The notes beneath the pieces were generated by a model. The model was not told the origin of the DNA. It saw only the letters and a program-made list of their open reading frames with translations, and did no database searches. DNA of 64,000 nucleotides from Kineosporiaceae bacterium (GTDB taxonomy: Bacteria; Actinomycetota; Actinomycetes; Actinomycetales; Kineosporiaceae), in contig JAEUJN010000043.1 in NCBI GenBank assembly GCA_016794595.1, forward strand, positions 124,001 to 188,000, written 5' to 3'. The position numbers and the translations under genes are program-made. How positions within the stretch are numbered: the first letter of the stretch is position 1; each line of letters opens with the position of its first letter. This document shows, piece after piece, positions 15,573-23,649 of this stretch.

Positions 15573-16823
15573 ATGCCTCACCATGGACCCGTGACGCCCG
15601 ACTCCCGGCCCGCGACCGTCGCCGATCTCTCCGGCAGCCAGTCGGACGCCGCCACGCCCGCCTCCCTGCCCCGCCGCGTGATCGTGCTGCTGATCTCGAT
15701 CCTGTCGCTGATCTCGCTGCTGATGTTCGGCACCGGTGCCTATGCCCTGACACCCGGTGCCGCGCAGTGGCCGGACGCCGCCGCCTCGACCGTGCGGGTC
15801 GTGTTGCTCGCCTGCGCCGTGATCATGGTGGTCACCGCCGTGCTGGCGCACCGTCACGGCGGCACGGATGGTCAGGCCCGGGTGGCCCACGTGCTGCTCG
15901 GGGTCGGCTGGATCCTGTTCAGCCAGGCGGTGATCGTGCTGCTGCTGCGCCTGGTCATCGGCCTCGCCGGGCTGGACGATCCGCTGCGCTCCCGGGCGAT
16001 GGCAGTCGTGCTCGCGGTCGAGGTGCTCGTGCTCTGCCTGTGGGGGTTCCGGCAGGCCCGGCGGGTGCCGGCGGTGCGCCGGACGTCGATCCCGGTGGCG
16101 GGGCTGGGCGCTCCGGTCACGGTCGCCGTCCTCGCGGACACGCATTTCGACCCGTGGACCACACCGCAGTGGTCACGCCAGGTGGTCGAGCGGGTCAACG
16201 CCCTGGGCGCGGACGTCGTCGTCCATGCCGGTGACCTGGCCGACGGCCAGGTGGCCCAGCGTGCCGACCAGAGCAGTCACCTGGGCGAGGTCAGGGCGCG
16301 GCACCGGTTCTACATCCTCGGCAACCACGAGTACTACTCCGGGGCGGCGCCCTGGCACGACCACATGCACTCCCTCGGCTGGACGGTGCTGGTGAACCGG
16401 CACGAGGTGATCACCGATGGCGGCGGCGGGTCGCTGGTGGTGGCCGGGGTCGACGACCCGGACGCCGCGCGCGCGCCGGTGTCGTCGAGCCACCCGCGCC
16501 GGCCCGGACCGGACGTGGACGCCGCGCTGGCCGGCGCGCCGTCCGGGGTGCCGGTGCTGCTGCTCGCCCACCAGCCGCACCTGGTCGCCGACGCCCGCGA
16601 CCGGGTGGACGTCCAGCTCAGCGGGCACACCCACGGCGGGCAGATCTGGCCGTTCCACTACCTGGTGCGGCTGCGCGAGCCGGTGGTGGCCGGGCTCTCC
16701 CGGCACGGGGAGCGCACCCGGCTCTACGTGTCGCGGGGTGCCGGGTTCTGGGGGCCGCCGTTCCGGCTGGGTGCCCCGAGTGAGATCTCGCTGCTCACCC
16801 TGGTGCCCGCAGCGGGGGGCTGA
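15573..16823 (+). CDS. Membrane-anchored metallophosphoesterase, paralogue 1
   Basis: The N-terminal half has about four membrane helices (RVIVLLISILSLISLLMFG and three more up to about residue 160). The C-terminal half is a calcineurin-like phosphoesterase with all metal motifs: LADTHFD, HAGDLADG, GNHEYY, LLLAHQPH and GHTHGGQIWPF. Length is about 416 residues (or 410 from GTG 15591, an equally possible start). Such enzymes hydrolyse phosphoesters at the membrane; the substrate is unknown. A second gene of the same design lies at 19842-20987 in the opposite orientation, with a toxin-antitoxin cluster between. It converges on the Imm-5-like gene with 17 bp between stops. Confidence 0.9.
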   Translation: MPHHGPVTPDSRPATVADLSGSQSDAATPASLPRRVIVLLISILSLISLLMFGTGAYALTPGAAQWPDAAASTVRVVLLACAVIMVVTAVLAHRHGGTDGQARVAHVLLGVGWILFSQAVIVLLLRLVIGLAGLDDPLRSRAMAVVLAVEVLVLCLWGFRQARRVPAVRRTSIPVAGLGAPVTVAVLADTHFDPWTTPQWSRQVVERVNALGADVVVHAGDLADGQVAQRADQSSHLGEVRARHRFYILGNHEYYSGAAPWHDHMHSLGWTVLVNRHEVITDGGGGSLVVAGVDDPDAARAPVSSSHPRRPGPDVDAALAGAPSGVPVLLLAHQPHLVADARDRVDVQLSGHTHGGQIWPFHYLVRLREPVVAGLSRHGERTRLYVSRGAGFWGPPFRLGAPSEISLLTLVPAAGG

Positions 16824-16840
16824 GCGATCCGGGCGGGTGA

Positions 16841-17356
16841 TCACCCCTCGAAGACGGACCAGCAGATCGTGTTGCGGCGGGCCTGGTCCTCGAGCACGAG
16901 GTCGCGGACGGCGTCCGGCAACTGGTCGCGCTGCCAGCGGCACTCGCGCCGGCCGGCTTCGACAGCCTGTGCGGGCAGCGCCGCCGCCCGGACGGCCTTG
17001 ATCGCGTAGGCGGCAGCCCCCAGGTCGTGCTCGGGGACGTGCGCCACGGCCGCGGCCTGACCGGCGGCGTACGCCGCGAAGCGCGGCGCCCCCCGCAGCG
17101 GTCGGGCTGCCGCCATGGCGTGGCCACCGAGCGCCCGGGTGCGCATCATCGCCAGCTCGCCGCGCGTCCAGGCCCGGGCCGCGTCGATCGCGGCGCGCGG
17201 GCGGTCGTCGTCCGGCGCGACCTGCTCGAACAGCGGCAGCACGTGCTCGGCGCAGGACGCCGCCCAGAGCGCGAGGAGCCGGTGGTGCCTGTCGGTGAGG
17301 CTGCCGCCGCGGCGGATGGTGACGAGCCGAGGGTCCCTGACCTCGGGAAGGATCAT
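16841..17356 (-). CDS. Imm-5-like putative immunity protein
   Basis: This 171-residue Ala/Arg-rich protein opens with DPRLVTIRRGGSLTDRHHRLLALWAASCAEHV and contains DLGAAAYAIKAVRAA, which I recognise as the pattern of the Imm-5-like family; some databases name such proteins SbcC-like without good reason. It appears all-helical with repeated Ala-rich helices. Family members are predicted immunity proteins of polymorphic toxin systems, though no cognate toxin gene is visible nearby. It lies 40 bp upstream of the vapC stop on the same strand, so it could be the last gene of a vapBC transcript. Confidence 0.55.
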   Translation of the reverse strand: MILPEVRDPRLVTIRRGGSLTDRHHRLLALWAASCAEHVLPLFEQVAPDDDRPRAAIDAARAWTRGELAMMRTRALGGHAMAAARPLRGAPRFAAYAAGQAAAVAHVPEHDLGAAAYAIKAVRAAALPAQAVEAGRRECRWQRDQLPDAVRDLVLEDQARRNTICWSVFEG

Positions 17357-17395
17357 GGTTGACCTCCGTTGACCGCGCTGACCTCCGGGAGGGCG

Positions 17396-17800
17396 TCAGG
17401 CGGGCTGGTCCGGGCCGATGAACTCGACGCCGTCGAAGGCCTCGGCCAGCGCCCGGTCGAGCGTGGCCAGCAGGCCGCCGTGGGCCCGGGCCAGGGCGGT
17501 GAGGTAGGTGCCGGTCACCTGCTTGTGCCCCCGGACGCCGCGCAGCGACACCGTTGCGTAACTGACGTCGTCCGGCCAGAACTGCACCGTGTGGTGCGCG
17601 TGCACCGCCGCCAGGGCATCGGTGGCGGTCGCAGCCCTGGCCCCGGCCCGGATGATCGTCCTGACCAGCGCACCCTCGACGATCGGGCACACGGCGACGC
17701 TGTCGGTGCGCGCGAACCACGCGTTGGCCCGGTCGTGGAACACGTGATCCTCGGTCAGCAGGGCGATGAGGACGTTGGCGTCCAGCAGGTAGGTGGTCAC
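17396..17800 (-). CDS. VapC-type PIN-domain ribonuclease toxin
   Basis: The 134-residue PIN protein has the first acidic residue in YLLDANVLIALL (D7), the conserved E in the VCPIVEGALVR helix, and a further Asp in ATLDRALAEAF. PIN toxins cleave RNA with bound Mg or Mn, and TA-system members do so only when released from their antitoxin. The GTG start overlaps the antitoxin stop (GTGA), the standard arrangement for vapBC. All catalytic acids seen are kept, so it is likely active. Confidence 0.88.
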   Translation of the reverse strand: MTTYLLDANVLIALLTEDHVFHDRANAWFARTDSVAVCPIVEGALVRTIIRAGARAATATDALAAVHAHHTVQFWPDDVSYATVSLRGVRGHKQVTGTYLTALARAHGGLLATLDRALAEAFDGVEFIGPDQPA

Positions 17801-18045
17801 TGCTCGTCCGCCAGCTCATCCTCCTCGAGCATCCGGGCGACGTCCTCGGAGGTGATCGGGCGCCCGAGCCGGATCACCGGCAAACCCGAGACGGGGTTGG
17901 TGGCCAGCTGGTCGGGCTCGTCCTCGAGGTCCAGGCCGCGGATCGCCATCTCGGCGATCACCGAGGACACGGACTGGTTGCGCCGCTGAGCGATGATCTT
18001 CGCCCGGCGATAGGCCGCGTCGGGCAGGGTGACCGAGGTGCGCAT
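17797..18045 (-). CDS. VapB-type ribbon-helix-helix antitoxin
   Basis: A small protein of 82 residues. The N-terminal RTSVTLPDAAYRRAKIIAQRRNQSVSSVIAEMAIRG is a ribbon-helix-helix DNA-binding domain. The C-terminal half, rich in Asp and Glu (EDVARMLEEDELADEQ), is the part that usually covers the toxin active site. It neutralises the downstream PIN toxin and probably represses its own promoter, which carries several inverted repeats just upstream (18061-18116). Confidence 0.85.
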   Translation of the reverse strand: MRTSVTLPDAAYRRAKIIAQRRNQSVSSVIAEMAIRGLDLEDEPDQLATNPVSGLPVIRLGRPITSEDVARMLEEDELADEQ

Positions 18046-18060
18046 CTGAGCAGGTTAACC

Positions 18061-18116
18061 CTGAACCACTGGTCGCACCAGAGCATGCATCAGAGGGTGG
18101 TTCAGTGTCTGATGCA
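18061..18116. promoter_or_regulatory. Three interlocking inverted repeats upstream of vapB
   Basis: CTGAACCAC (18061-18069) pairs with GTGGTTCAG (18097-18105). CTGGT-CGC-ACCAG (18069-18081) lies inside it. TGCATCAGA (18086-18094) pairs with TCTGATGCA (18108-18116). All arms are perfect. The first and third repeats interlock rather than nest, so they could form alternative RNA structures or several operator half-sites for the VapBC complex. Confidence 0.6.
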
Positions 18117-18119
18117 CAC

Positions 18120-18532
18120 GTGATCGTCGCTCGGAGGCGACTCGTCGACGCTCAGGGGCCCGCCTCGGACTGGCCCTCCTCGATGACGGACCACTGGGCG
18201 ATACGGCCCGAGAACTCCTCGCCCGGGACACGGACTGGGCTGCGCCGGCTCACCTGCTCACCGAGGTCATGTCCGTCGTGCGCGGCCACGTGCTGGGCTC
18301 CACGCTGTCCGTGACCCGGGCCAGCGATGCGATCGCAGCCCTCACAGCCATCGTCGTAGCCCTCGACGACTGCCAGGCCCTGCTCGATCGCATCTGGGAA
18401 CTGCGCCACAACCTCACCAGCTACGACGCCGCCTACGTCAGCCTCGCCGAGAGGCTCGGGGTCCCCCTCGTCACCGCTGACGCGCGCCTGATCAACGCCT
18501 CTGGGGTCACGTGCCGAATCATCGCGCCGTGA
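18120..18532 (+). pseudogene. Decayed vapC (PIN-domain) gene
   Basis: From about 18158 to the stop the frame encodes a clear PIN C-terminal portion: LLDDGPLGDTARELLARDTDWAAP, then HLLTEVMSVVRGHVLG, then WELRHNLTSYDAAYVSLAERL and LVTADARLINASG. This part has no start codon before the ATG inside the TEVMSV block (18269). The true N-terminus lies one frame away, starting GTG 18120 (VIVA, then RRR where the catalytic Asp is expected, then LVDA), so a frameshift near 18153-18160 splits the gene. No antitoxin gene stands directly upstream. Loss of the Asp plus the frameshift make an active toxin unlikely. Confidence 0.7.
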
Positions 18533-18592
18533 CGGGAGCACGGACATCCGACGCCCCCGGACGGCTCGCAGGGTGACTGCCTGGACAGCCGA

Positions 18593-18629
18593 TAGCCGTT
18601 TTTGCAGCTAGTGAGTAGCCTTTTTTGCA
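18593..18629 (+). promoter_or_regulatory. Direct repeats TAGCC(G/T)TTTTTGCA at the ATPase promoter
   Basis: TAGCCGTTTTTGCA (18593-18606) and TAGCCTTTTTTGCA (18616-18629) are 14-bp direct repeats with one mismatch, 23 bp apart. The second one supplies TAGCCT, a -10-like element seven bases before the ATG of the next gene, so it also marks a leaderless start. T-runs of this kind stand out in such G+C-rich DNA. Confidence 0.5.
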
Positions 18630-19861
18630 TGACTGGACCGGATGGCTACTTGCCGCGTCACGTGGAGGCGCGGCTGGACTCGGCGCTCGGCTCGGCACCC
18701 GTGGTGCTGCTGGACGGGCCGCGCGGGGTGGGGAAGACGACAACGGCCGCTCGCCGCGCCGCGTCGTCCGTGCTGTTGCCGCGCGATCTCGACCTCCTCC
18801 GGGCCGACCCCGAGGGCTATCTGCGCGCCCTCCGACCTCCGGTACTGCTCGATGAGTGGCAACTCGCCGGCACCGACCTGCTGTGGACGGTCAAGCGCCT
18901 CGTCGACGAGAACCCCGAACCGGGGCAGTTCCTCCTCACCGGCAGTGTGGAGCCCGCGACCTACGGCCCCACCTACCCGCTGACCGGCCGTGCCGCCCAC
19001 CTCCTCCTGCGCCCGATGACTCGAGCCGAGCTCGCCGGGACCGCGAGCGAGCAGACCTTTCTCGCCGGTCTGGTGTCCGAGGGACCGCCGGCCACGGGTC
19101 AGGACAGGGCGCCGGCGTTCGACCTCGCCGCCCTGGGAGTGCCCGGCTTCCCAGCGATGCGCGCCAGCCCCGAGCCACGGCTCGTCCTGGACGCCTACGC
19201 GCATCTGGTGGCCCAACGCGCCGGCGAGGAGGGCCGAGATGCCACCCGGCTGCTGCGGACGATGCGCGTGCTGGCCACGCTGAGCGGTCAGGCCGCGCCG
19301 GACCAGCGCGTGTGGGACGCAGCCGACATCAACAAGGCGACCTGGAGGCACTACGACGACCTGCTCGTGCGCACCCACGTCGCCGCGCCCGTGGCGGCCT
19401 TCGAGAGCAACCGCCTGGCCCGGTTGACCAGCTACCCCAAGCGATTCCTCGCCGACACCGCCCTGGCGCTGGCCCTGGCCGACCTCGGCGTGGACCAACT
19501 CCGTCAGGATCCGACGTCGGCCGGACGTCTGCTGGAGTCCTACGTCGCGCAGCAACTCAGGCCGCAGGTGGATGCGTTGCGCGGCAACCTGTTTCACGTC
19601 CGCACCGGCGCCGGTGAACGCGAGGTCGACCTGGCGGTCGAGGTCGGCGGCACCGTTGTCGGGATCGAGGTGAAGCTCGCCCGACGTCCCGGACCCGCAG
19701 ACGCCGGATCGCTGGCTTGGCTGCGTGATCGCCTCGGCGAGCGGTTCGCGCACGGGCTCGTCGTCCACACCGGACGTGACTGCTACGCACTCGGCGACCG
19801 CCTGGTCGCGGTTCCGCTGGGGCTGGTCGAGGGGCGGGCGCTCAGGAGCGGCGCAGGGTGA
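18629..19861 (+). CDS. AAA-type ATPase with DUF4143 domain
   Basis: The 410-residue protein has a Walker A motif GPRGVGKTTT (residues 30-39), a Walker B-like strand ending PVLLDEW, and sensor region FLLTGSV. The C-terminal DUF4143 part (SYPKRFLADTALALALADLG, later VGIEVKLARRPG) has the D...E-x-K arrangement of a restriction-endonuclease-like fold. These archaeal-type ATPases are widespread, often carried on accessory DNA, and of unknown role. ATG 18629 is chosen for the leaderless geometry and the start of the conserved sequence. The 3' end overlaps the convergent metallophosphoesterase gene by 20 bp. Confidence 0.85.
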   Translation: MTGPDGYLPRHVEARLDSALGSAPVVLLDGPRGVGKTTTAARRAASSVLLPRDLDLLRADPEGYLRALRPPVLLDEWQLAGTDLLWTVKRLVDENPEPGQFLLTGSVEPATYGPTYPLTGRAAHLLLRPMTRAELAGTASEQTFLAGLVSEGPPATGQDRAPAFDLAALGVPGFPAMRASPEPRLVLDAYAHLVAQRAGEEGRDATRLLRTMRVLATLSGQAAPDQRVWDAADINKATWRHYDDLLVRTHVAAPVAAFESNRLARLTSYPKRFLADTALALALADLGVDQLRQDPTSAGRLLESYVAQQLRPQVDALRGNLFHVRTGAGEREVDLAVEVGGTVVGIEVKLARRPGPADAGSLAWLRDRLGERFAHGLVVHTGRDCYALGDRLVAVPLGLVEGRALRSGAG

Positions 19862-20987
19862 TGATCGGGATCTCCGGTGGAGCAGCGACGCGGATGGCCG
19901 GTCCCCAGGCGCCGACCCCACGGGAGGTGATGACCGGGACGTCCCCGACGTTGTGGAACCCGTCGAGGACGGGCTGCTGGAGGGGGACGAGGTGGTTCAG
20001 GGGCCACATCTGACCGCCGTGGGTGTGCCCGGAGACCTGCAGGTCGACGCCGCGACCCTGGACGTCCTCGGCCTGCAGGGGCTGGTGGGCCAGGAAGAGG
20101 GTGTACCCGGCGGGATCGGCGTCGGCCAGGGCGGCGGCGTGGTCCGGAGCCCACTGGCCGGCGCCCTCGAGGTCGTGGACCCCGGCCAGGGTGATGCTCG
20201 CGCCGTCGCGGGTCAGCTGCACGGACTGGTTCTGCAGCACGGTCAGGCCGAGCTCCTCGAACGTGCGGACCCAGTTGGCGGTGTCCCGGTACATCTCGTG
20301 GTTGCCGGTGGTGGCGAACACGCCGAGCGGGGCGCGCAGGTCGGCCACCGGCGCAACCTCCCGGCCGTAGCGGGCCGCGGTGCCGTCCACGAGGTCACCG
20401 ACCACGACGATCAGGTCGGGGTTCTCGGCGTTGACCAGGTCGACGGCCCGGCGGGTGAACTCCGCGCTGCGCACTGCCCCGGCGTGGAGGTCGGTGACCA
20501 GCGCGAGCGTCATCCCGTCGAACTGCTGGGGCAGGTCGGGGGATGCGGCCTGGTACCGGGTGATCCTCACCTGGTTGGCCTCCCAGGCGCCGTAGCCCAC
20601 CGCGGCGACGGCCGCGGCCACGACCATCGGCGCGGCGATCCGGTTCACCGTCCGGCGGGCCACCCGTCCGTGGTCGCGTCGGCGCAGGGCGATCCGCAGC
20701 ACGACGTCCACGACCCACACCACGAACAGGCCGAGGACGAGGTAGAGCAGTGCGGCGAGGAAGGCCTGACCGATCCAGGCGATCGGGCGCATCGTGTCGG
20801 GGGAGAACTGCCCGCCCCAGACGTCGAAACCCTCGAGTGCGAATGCGGTCAGCACCGCCAGGGCGGCGGCCACGACCCAGGGGACCCAGCGCCTCCCCCA
20901 GCGGGGCGCGACGGCGAGGCGGTACCAGACGAACGCGAGCAGGCCGATCAGCAGGGCAACGACGACGAGGATGGCAAGGGCGATCAT
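19842..20987 (-). CDS. Membrane-anchored metallophosphoesterase, paralogue 2
   Basis: Of 381 residues, about the first 150 hold four membrane helices (ALAILVVVALLIGLLAFVW and three more). The rest is a calcineurin-like phosphoesterase with LVTDLHAG, VVGDLVDG, TGNHEMY, LFLAHQPL and GHTHGGQMWPLNH. The layout and the GHTHGGQ-x-WP block match the gene at 15573-16823, so the two are paralogues, here in the opposite orientation. The YkuE-like subgroup acts on unknown phosphoesters at the membrane. It starts 32 bp downstream of the dnaB stop on the same strand and could be read from the dnaB transcript. Confidence 0.9.
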   Translation of the reverse strand: MIALAILVVVALLIGLLAFVWYRLAVAPRWGRRWVPWVVAAALAVLTAFALEGFDVWGGQFSPDTMRPIAWIGQAFLAALLYLVLGLFVVWVVDVVLRIALRRRDHGRVARRTVNRIAAPMVVAAAVAAVGYGAWEANQVRITRYQAASPDLPQQFDGMTLALVTDLHAGAVRSAEFTRRAVDLVNAENPDLIVVVGDLVDGTAARYGREVAPVADLRAPLGVFATTGNHEMYRDTANWVRTFEELGLTVLQNQSVQLTRDGASITLAGVHDLEGAGQWAPDHAAALADADPAGYTLFLAHQPLQAEDVQGRGVDLQVSGHTHGGQMWPLNHLVPLQQPVLDGFHNVGDVPVITSRGVGAWGPAIRVAAPPEIPIITLRRS

Positions 20988-21019
20988 GCAGGGACCTTCT
21001 GCGCGGTGGTCGTCGCTGT

Positions 21020-23446
21020 TCAGCTCGCCATGTCGACGAAGCGTGAGTAATGCCCCTGGAAGGCGACGGTGATGGTGTCGGTGGGGCCGTTGCGGTGCTT
21101 GGCCACGATGAAGTCGGCCTCACCGGCGCGCGGGGACTCCTTCTCGTACATGTCCTCGCGGTGCAGCAGGATCACCATGTCGGCATCCTGCTCGATCGAG
21201 TTGTGCACCGCGATGCCGTTGGCGACGAAGTTGTGATTGCCGAGCACGGTGGCGTCGTAGACCTGCTCGACGCCGTCCGGCTCGATCGCCACGATCTCCT
21301 CCCACAGCACGTCGTTGACCGCCAGCACCTCGAGATCGGCCTCGCCCAGCACGGCGGCCACCCGGCCGAGGCGCTGGCGCGGCACCGAGCCCCTGCCGGC
21401 GCGCTCACCGCTGGCGTGCTCACCCTGCACGGTCTCGAGCACGGCAGCGTCGGTCACCACGCTGACGTGCACCGGGTCGGTGAGCACGCTGCGCACCTGC
21501 TGCCACACCTGGTCCTCGGCCGCGCCGGTGCCCGCCTCGGACCCCGGGACGTCCCCGCCGGGACGTGTCGTGCGGGCCGCCCGAGCACGCACCGTCGCCA
21601 ACAGCCGCGAGGCGTCCAGGGCGTCGCGGCCGTCCACGCCGATCTCGCCGAGGAAGCGGCGCTGGTCGTCCGTCCCCTCGATCAGCAGGGCGTCCTCGAC
21701 GTGGCGCGCCGAGATCCCGAACCGCAGCAGAAGCCGCGCCACGCCGTCCGCGGTGATGCGGCTGGGCACGGTCAGGCGCACCAGGGCCGGTTCGGCCCGC
21801 ACCCACCCCGCCCGGTTCCACAGCTCACCCAGCAGCAGGGCGATCTGCCGCTTGGGCAGCGCGAACGCTTGCGCCGCAAGGGGTTCGATGCCGGCTGCCA
21901 CCCGGCCGGCGAGCGCCAGCACCTCGGCGTCCGAGAAGACCTCGACCCGCTCGGGCGCCGGCACGTGCCGGGGTACCGCGACCTGGGCACCGGGGCGCAG
22001 CTCGCCGATCGGCGTCCAGCCCTGGTGGGTCAGGAACGGGTGGTTCGCCGTCGCCCGCACCGTCTTGCCCGAGGACAGGCGCACCCGGAACACCTCGCGC
22101 TGACCGGTGGCGAACACGTGGGTCAGGTGCCGGCGGACGTAGCGCAGCGAGGCGTCCAGCGACCACACCGGGACGTCGCGCGCGCCCGAGGCGAACAGCG
22201 CCCCCATCGTGGTCTCGGCGCCGGTGTCGGCCCGCAGGACCGCGGTGTCGGCGGTCAGGCACCCGGACTCGCGCAGGTCACTCACCATCGGCTTCTTGTC
22301 GGTGCGCTGCTCCGGGCCACGGTTCAGCTGGCTGATCGCGATCACCGGGACCTCGAGCTCCTTGGCCAGCAACTTCAGCGCGCGGGAGAACTCGCTGACC
22401 TCCTGCTGACGCGACTCGACCTTCTTGCCCGAGGTCATCAGCTGGAGGTAGTCGACCACGACCAGCTTCAGCCCGTACCGCTGCTTGAGCCGGCGGCACT
22501 TGGCCCGGATCTCCATCAGCGTCATGTTGGGCGAGTCGTCGATGTACAGCGGGGCATTGTTGATCTCGCCCATGGTGCGGGCCAGGCGCGTCCAGTCCTC
22601 GTCGCGCATGGTGCCCTTGCGCATGTTCTGCAACGGGATCCTGGCCTCGGCGGACAGCATGCGCATGGTGATCTCGGTGCGGCTCATCTCCAGGCTGAAG
22701 ATCACGGCCGGCAGGTTGTGGTGAATGGCCGCGCTGCGGCAGACGTCCAGTCCCAGGGTGGACTTACCCACTGCCGGTCTCGCCGCGATGACGATCATCT
22801 GCCCGGCGTGCAGGCCGTTGGTCAGCCGGTCGAGATCGGCGAAACCGGTCGGGACGCCGATCATGCCGTCGCCGCGGGCCGAGGATGCCTCGATCTCGTC
22901 GATCGTGGCCTCGATGATCTCGCCGATCTGGTGGTAGTCCTCGGACTGACGGCGCTCGGTCACCGCGTAGACCTCGGCCTGGGCGGCGTTCACCAGGTCG
23001 TCGACGTCCCCGCCGTCGGTCGCATACCCCAGCTGAACGATCTTGGTGCCCGCCTGCACCAGCCGGCGCAGCACGGCCCGCTCGTGCACGATCCGCGCGT
23101 AGTACCCGGCGTTGGCCGCCGTCGGCACCGAGGACAGCAGGGTGTGCAGGTACGCCGGGCCACCGACCCTGCCCAGCTCCCCGCGCTTGGTGAGCTCGGC
23201 CGCCACCGTCACCGCGTCGGCCGGCTCGCCCCGGCCGTACAGGTCGAGGACGGCCTCGAACACCAGCTCGTGGGCCGGGCGGTAGAAGTCGGTGCCCCGC
23301 AGCACCTCGACCACGTCGGCGATGGCGTCCTTCGACAGCAGCATGCCGCCCAGGACGCTCTGCTCCGCGGCGACGTCCTGCGGGGGGGTTCGGCCGTAGT
23401 CCTCGCTGGGGGCCTCACGGGTGAACTCGAGGTCAGCGACCGACAC
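21020..23446 (-). CDS. dnaB: Replicative DNA helicase DnaB, intein-containing
   Basis: This is the hexameric helicase that opens the replication fork. The N-terminal domain (PPQDVAAEQSVLGGMLL) is followed by the RecA-like core with Walker A ARPAVGKST (about residues 222-230), Walker B LVVVDYLQLM and the PVIAISQLNRGPEQR loop. An intein of 354 residues interrupts VSDLRESG / SIEQDAD, leaving a 59-residue C-terminal extein. The frame opens at ATG 23491, but GTG 23446 has AGGAGG eight bases upstream and is preferred (808 residues precursor, 454 after splicing). It heads a leftward unit with the phosphoesterase downstream. The normal actinobacterial neighbours rplI/rpsR/ssb/rpsF lie about 7 kb away because accessory genes intervene. 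Confidence 0.96.
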   Translation of the reverse strand: MSVADLEFTREAPSEDYGRTPPQDVAAEQSVLGGMLLSKDAIADVVEVLRGTDFYRPAHELVFEAVLDLYGRGEPADAVTVAAELTKRGELGRVGGPAYLHTLLSSVPTAANAGYYARIVHERAVLRRLVQAGTKIVQLGYATDGGDVDDLVNAAQAEVYAVTERRQSEDYHQIGEIIEATIDEIEASSARGDGMIGVPTGFADLDRLTNGLHAGQMIVIAARPAVGKSTLGLDVCRSAAIHHNLPAVIFSLEMSRTEITMRMLSAEARIPLQNMRKGTMRDEDWTRLARTMGEINNAPLYIDDSPNMTLMEIRAKCRRLKQRYGLKLVVVDYLQLMTSGKKVESRQQEVSEFSRALKLLAKELEVPVIAISQLNRGPEQRTDKKPMVSDLRESGCLTADTAVLRADTGAETTMGALFASGARDVPVWSLDASLRYVRRHLTHVFATGQREVFRVRLSSGKTVRATANHPFLTHQGWTPIGELRPGAQVAVPRHVPAPERVEVFSDAEVLALAGRVAAGIEPLAAQAFALPKRQIALLLGELWNRAGWVRAEPALVRLTVPSRITADGVARLLLRFGISARHVEDALLIEGTDDQRRFLGEIGVDGRDALDASRLLATVRARAARTTRPGGDVPGSEAGTGAAEDQVWQQVRSVLTDPVHVSVVTDAAVLETVQGEHASGERAGRGSVPRQRLGRVAAVLGEADLEVLAVNDVLWEEIVAIEPDGVEQVYDATVLGNHNFVANGIAVHNSIEQDADMVILLHREDMYEKESPRAGEADFIVAKHRNGPTDTITVAFQGHYSRFVDMAS
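21200..22261 (-). other. DnaB intein (354 residues), homing domain apparently degenerate
   Basis: The insert begins CLTADTAVL (Cys1) and ends AVHN before the +1 Ser of SIEQDAD. Block B TANHPFLTHQGW (T-x-x-H) and the C-terminal block NHNFVANGIAVHN are intact, so splicing chemistry is complete. The site RESG/SIEQ is the same as that of the Synechocystis DnaB intein. The middle region (about residues 90-260 of the intein) is long enough for a DOD endonuclease. No clear pair of LAGLIDADG motifs is visible, only vague traces such as FLGEIGVDG, so homing activity is probably lost. Confidence 0.92.
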
Positions 23447-23649
23447 TGCCGAAGCCTCCTCGCGCCGTCCGGACGGGATGGGAACCTGCATGGGACAGGG
23501 CTACCAACCCGCACCGACAAGTAACTCTGGGCCTATCGATCACGACGTTCCGCGATCAACCGGTCGGGCCACGGGAGCCCGGCCGACGTGAACCTAGGGG
23601 CCCGGCAGGAGGCGCGGCAAACCAGGGATGTGGGACTCGAGGCCTAGTC

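Noticed and set aside
13365-16145. Very long open frame on the minus strand (over 900 codons) opposite the permease, oxidoreductase and phosphoesterase genes
   Set aside because: It runs antisense to several well-supported genes, its translation is rich in Arg, Gly, Pro and His without any family motif, and long antisense frames are expected at this base composition. The same holds for those opposite 4.2-5.2, 6.0-7.5, 7.4-9.4, 47.6-49.7 and 54.7-57.0 kb.
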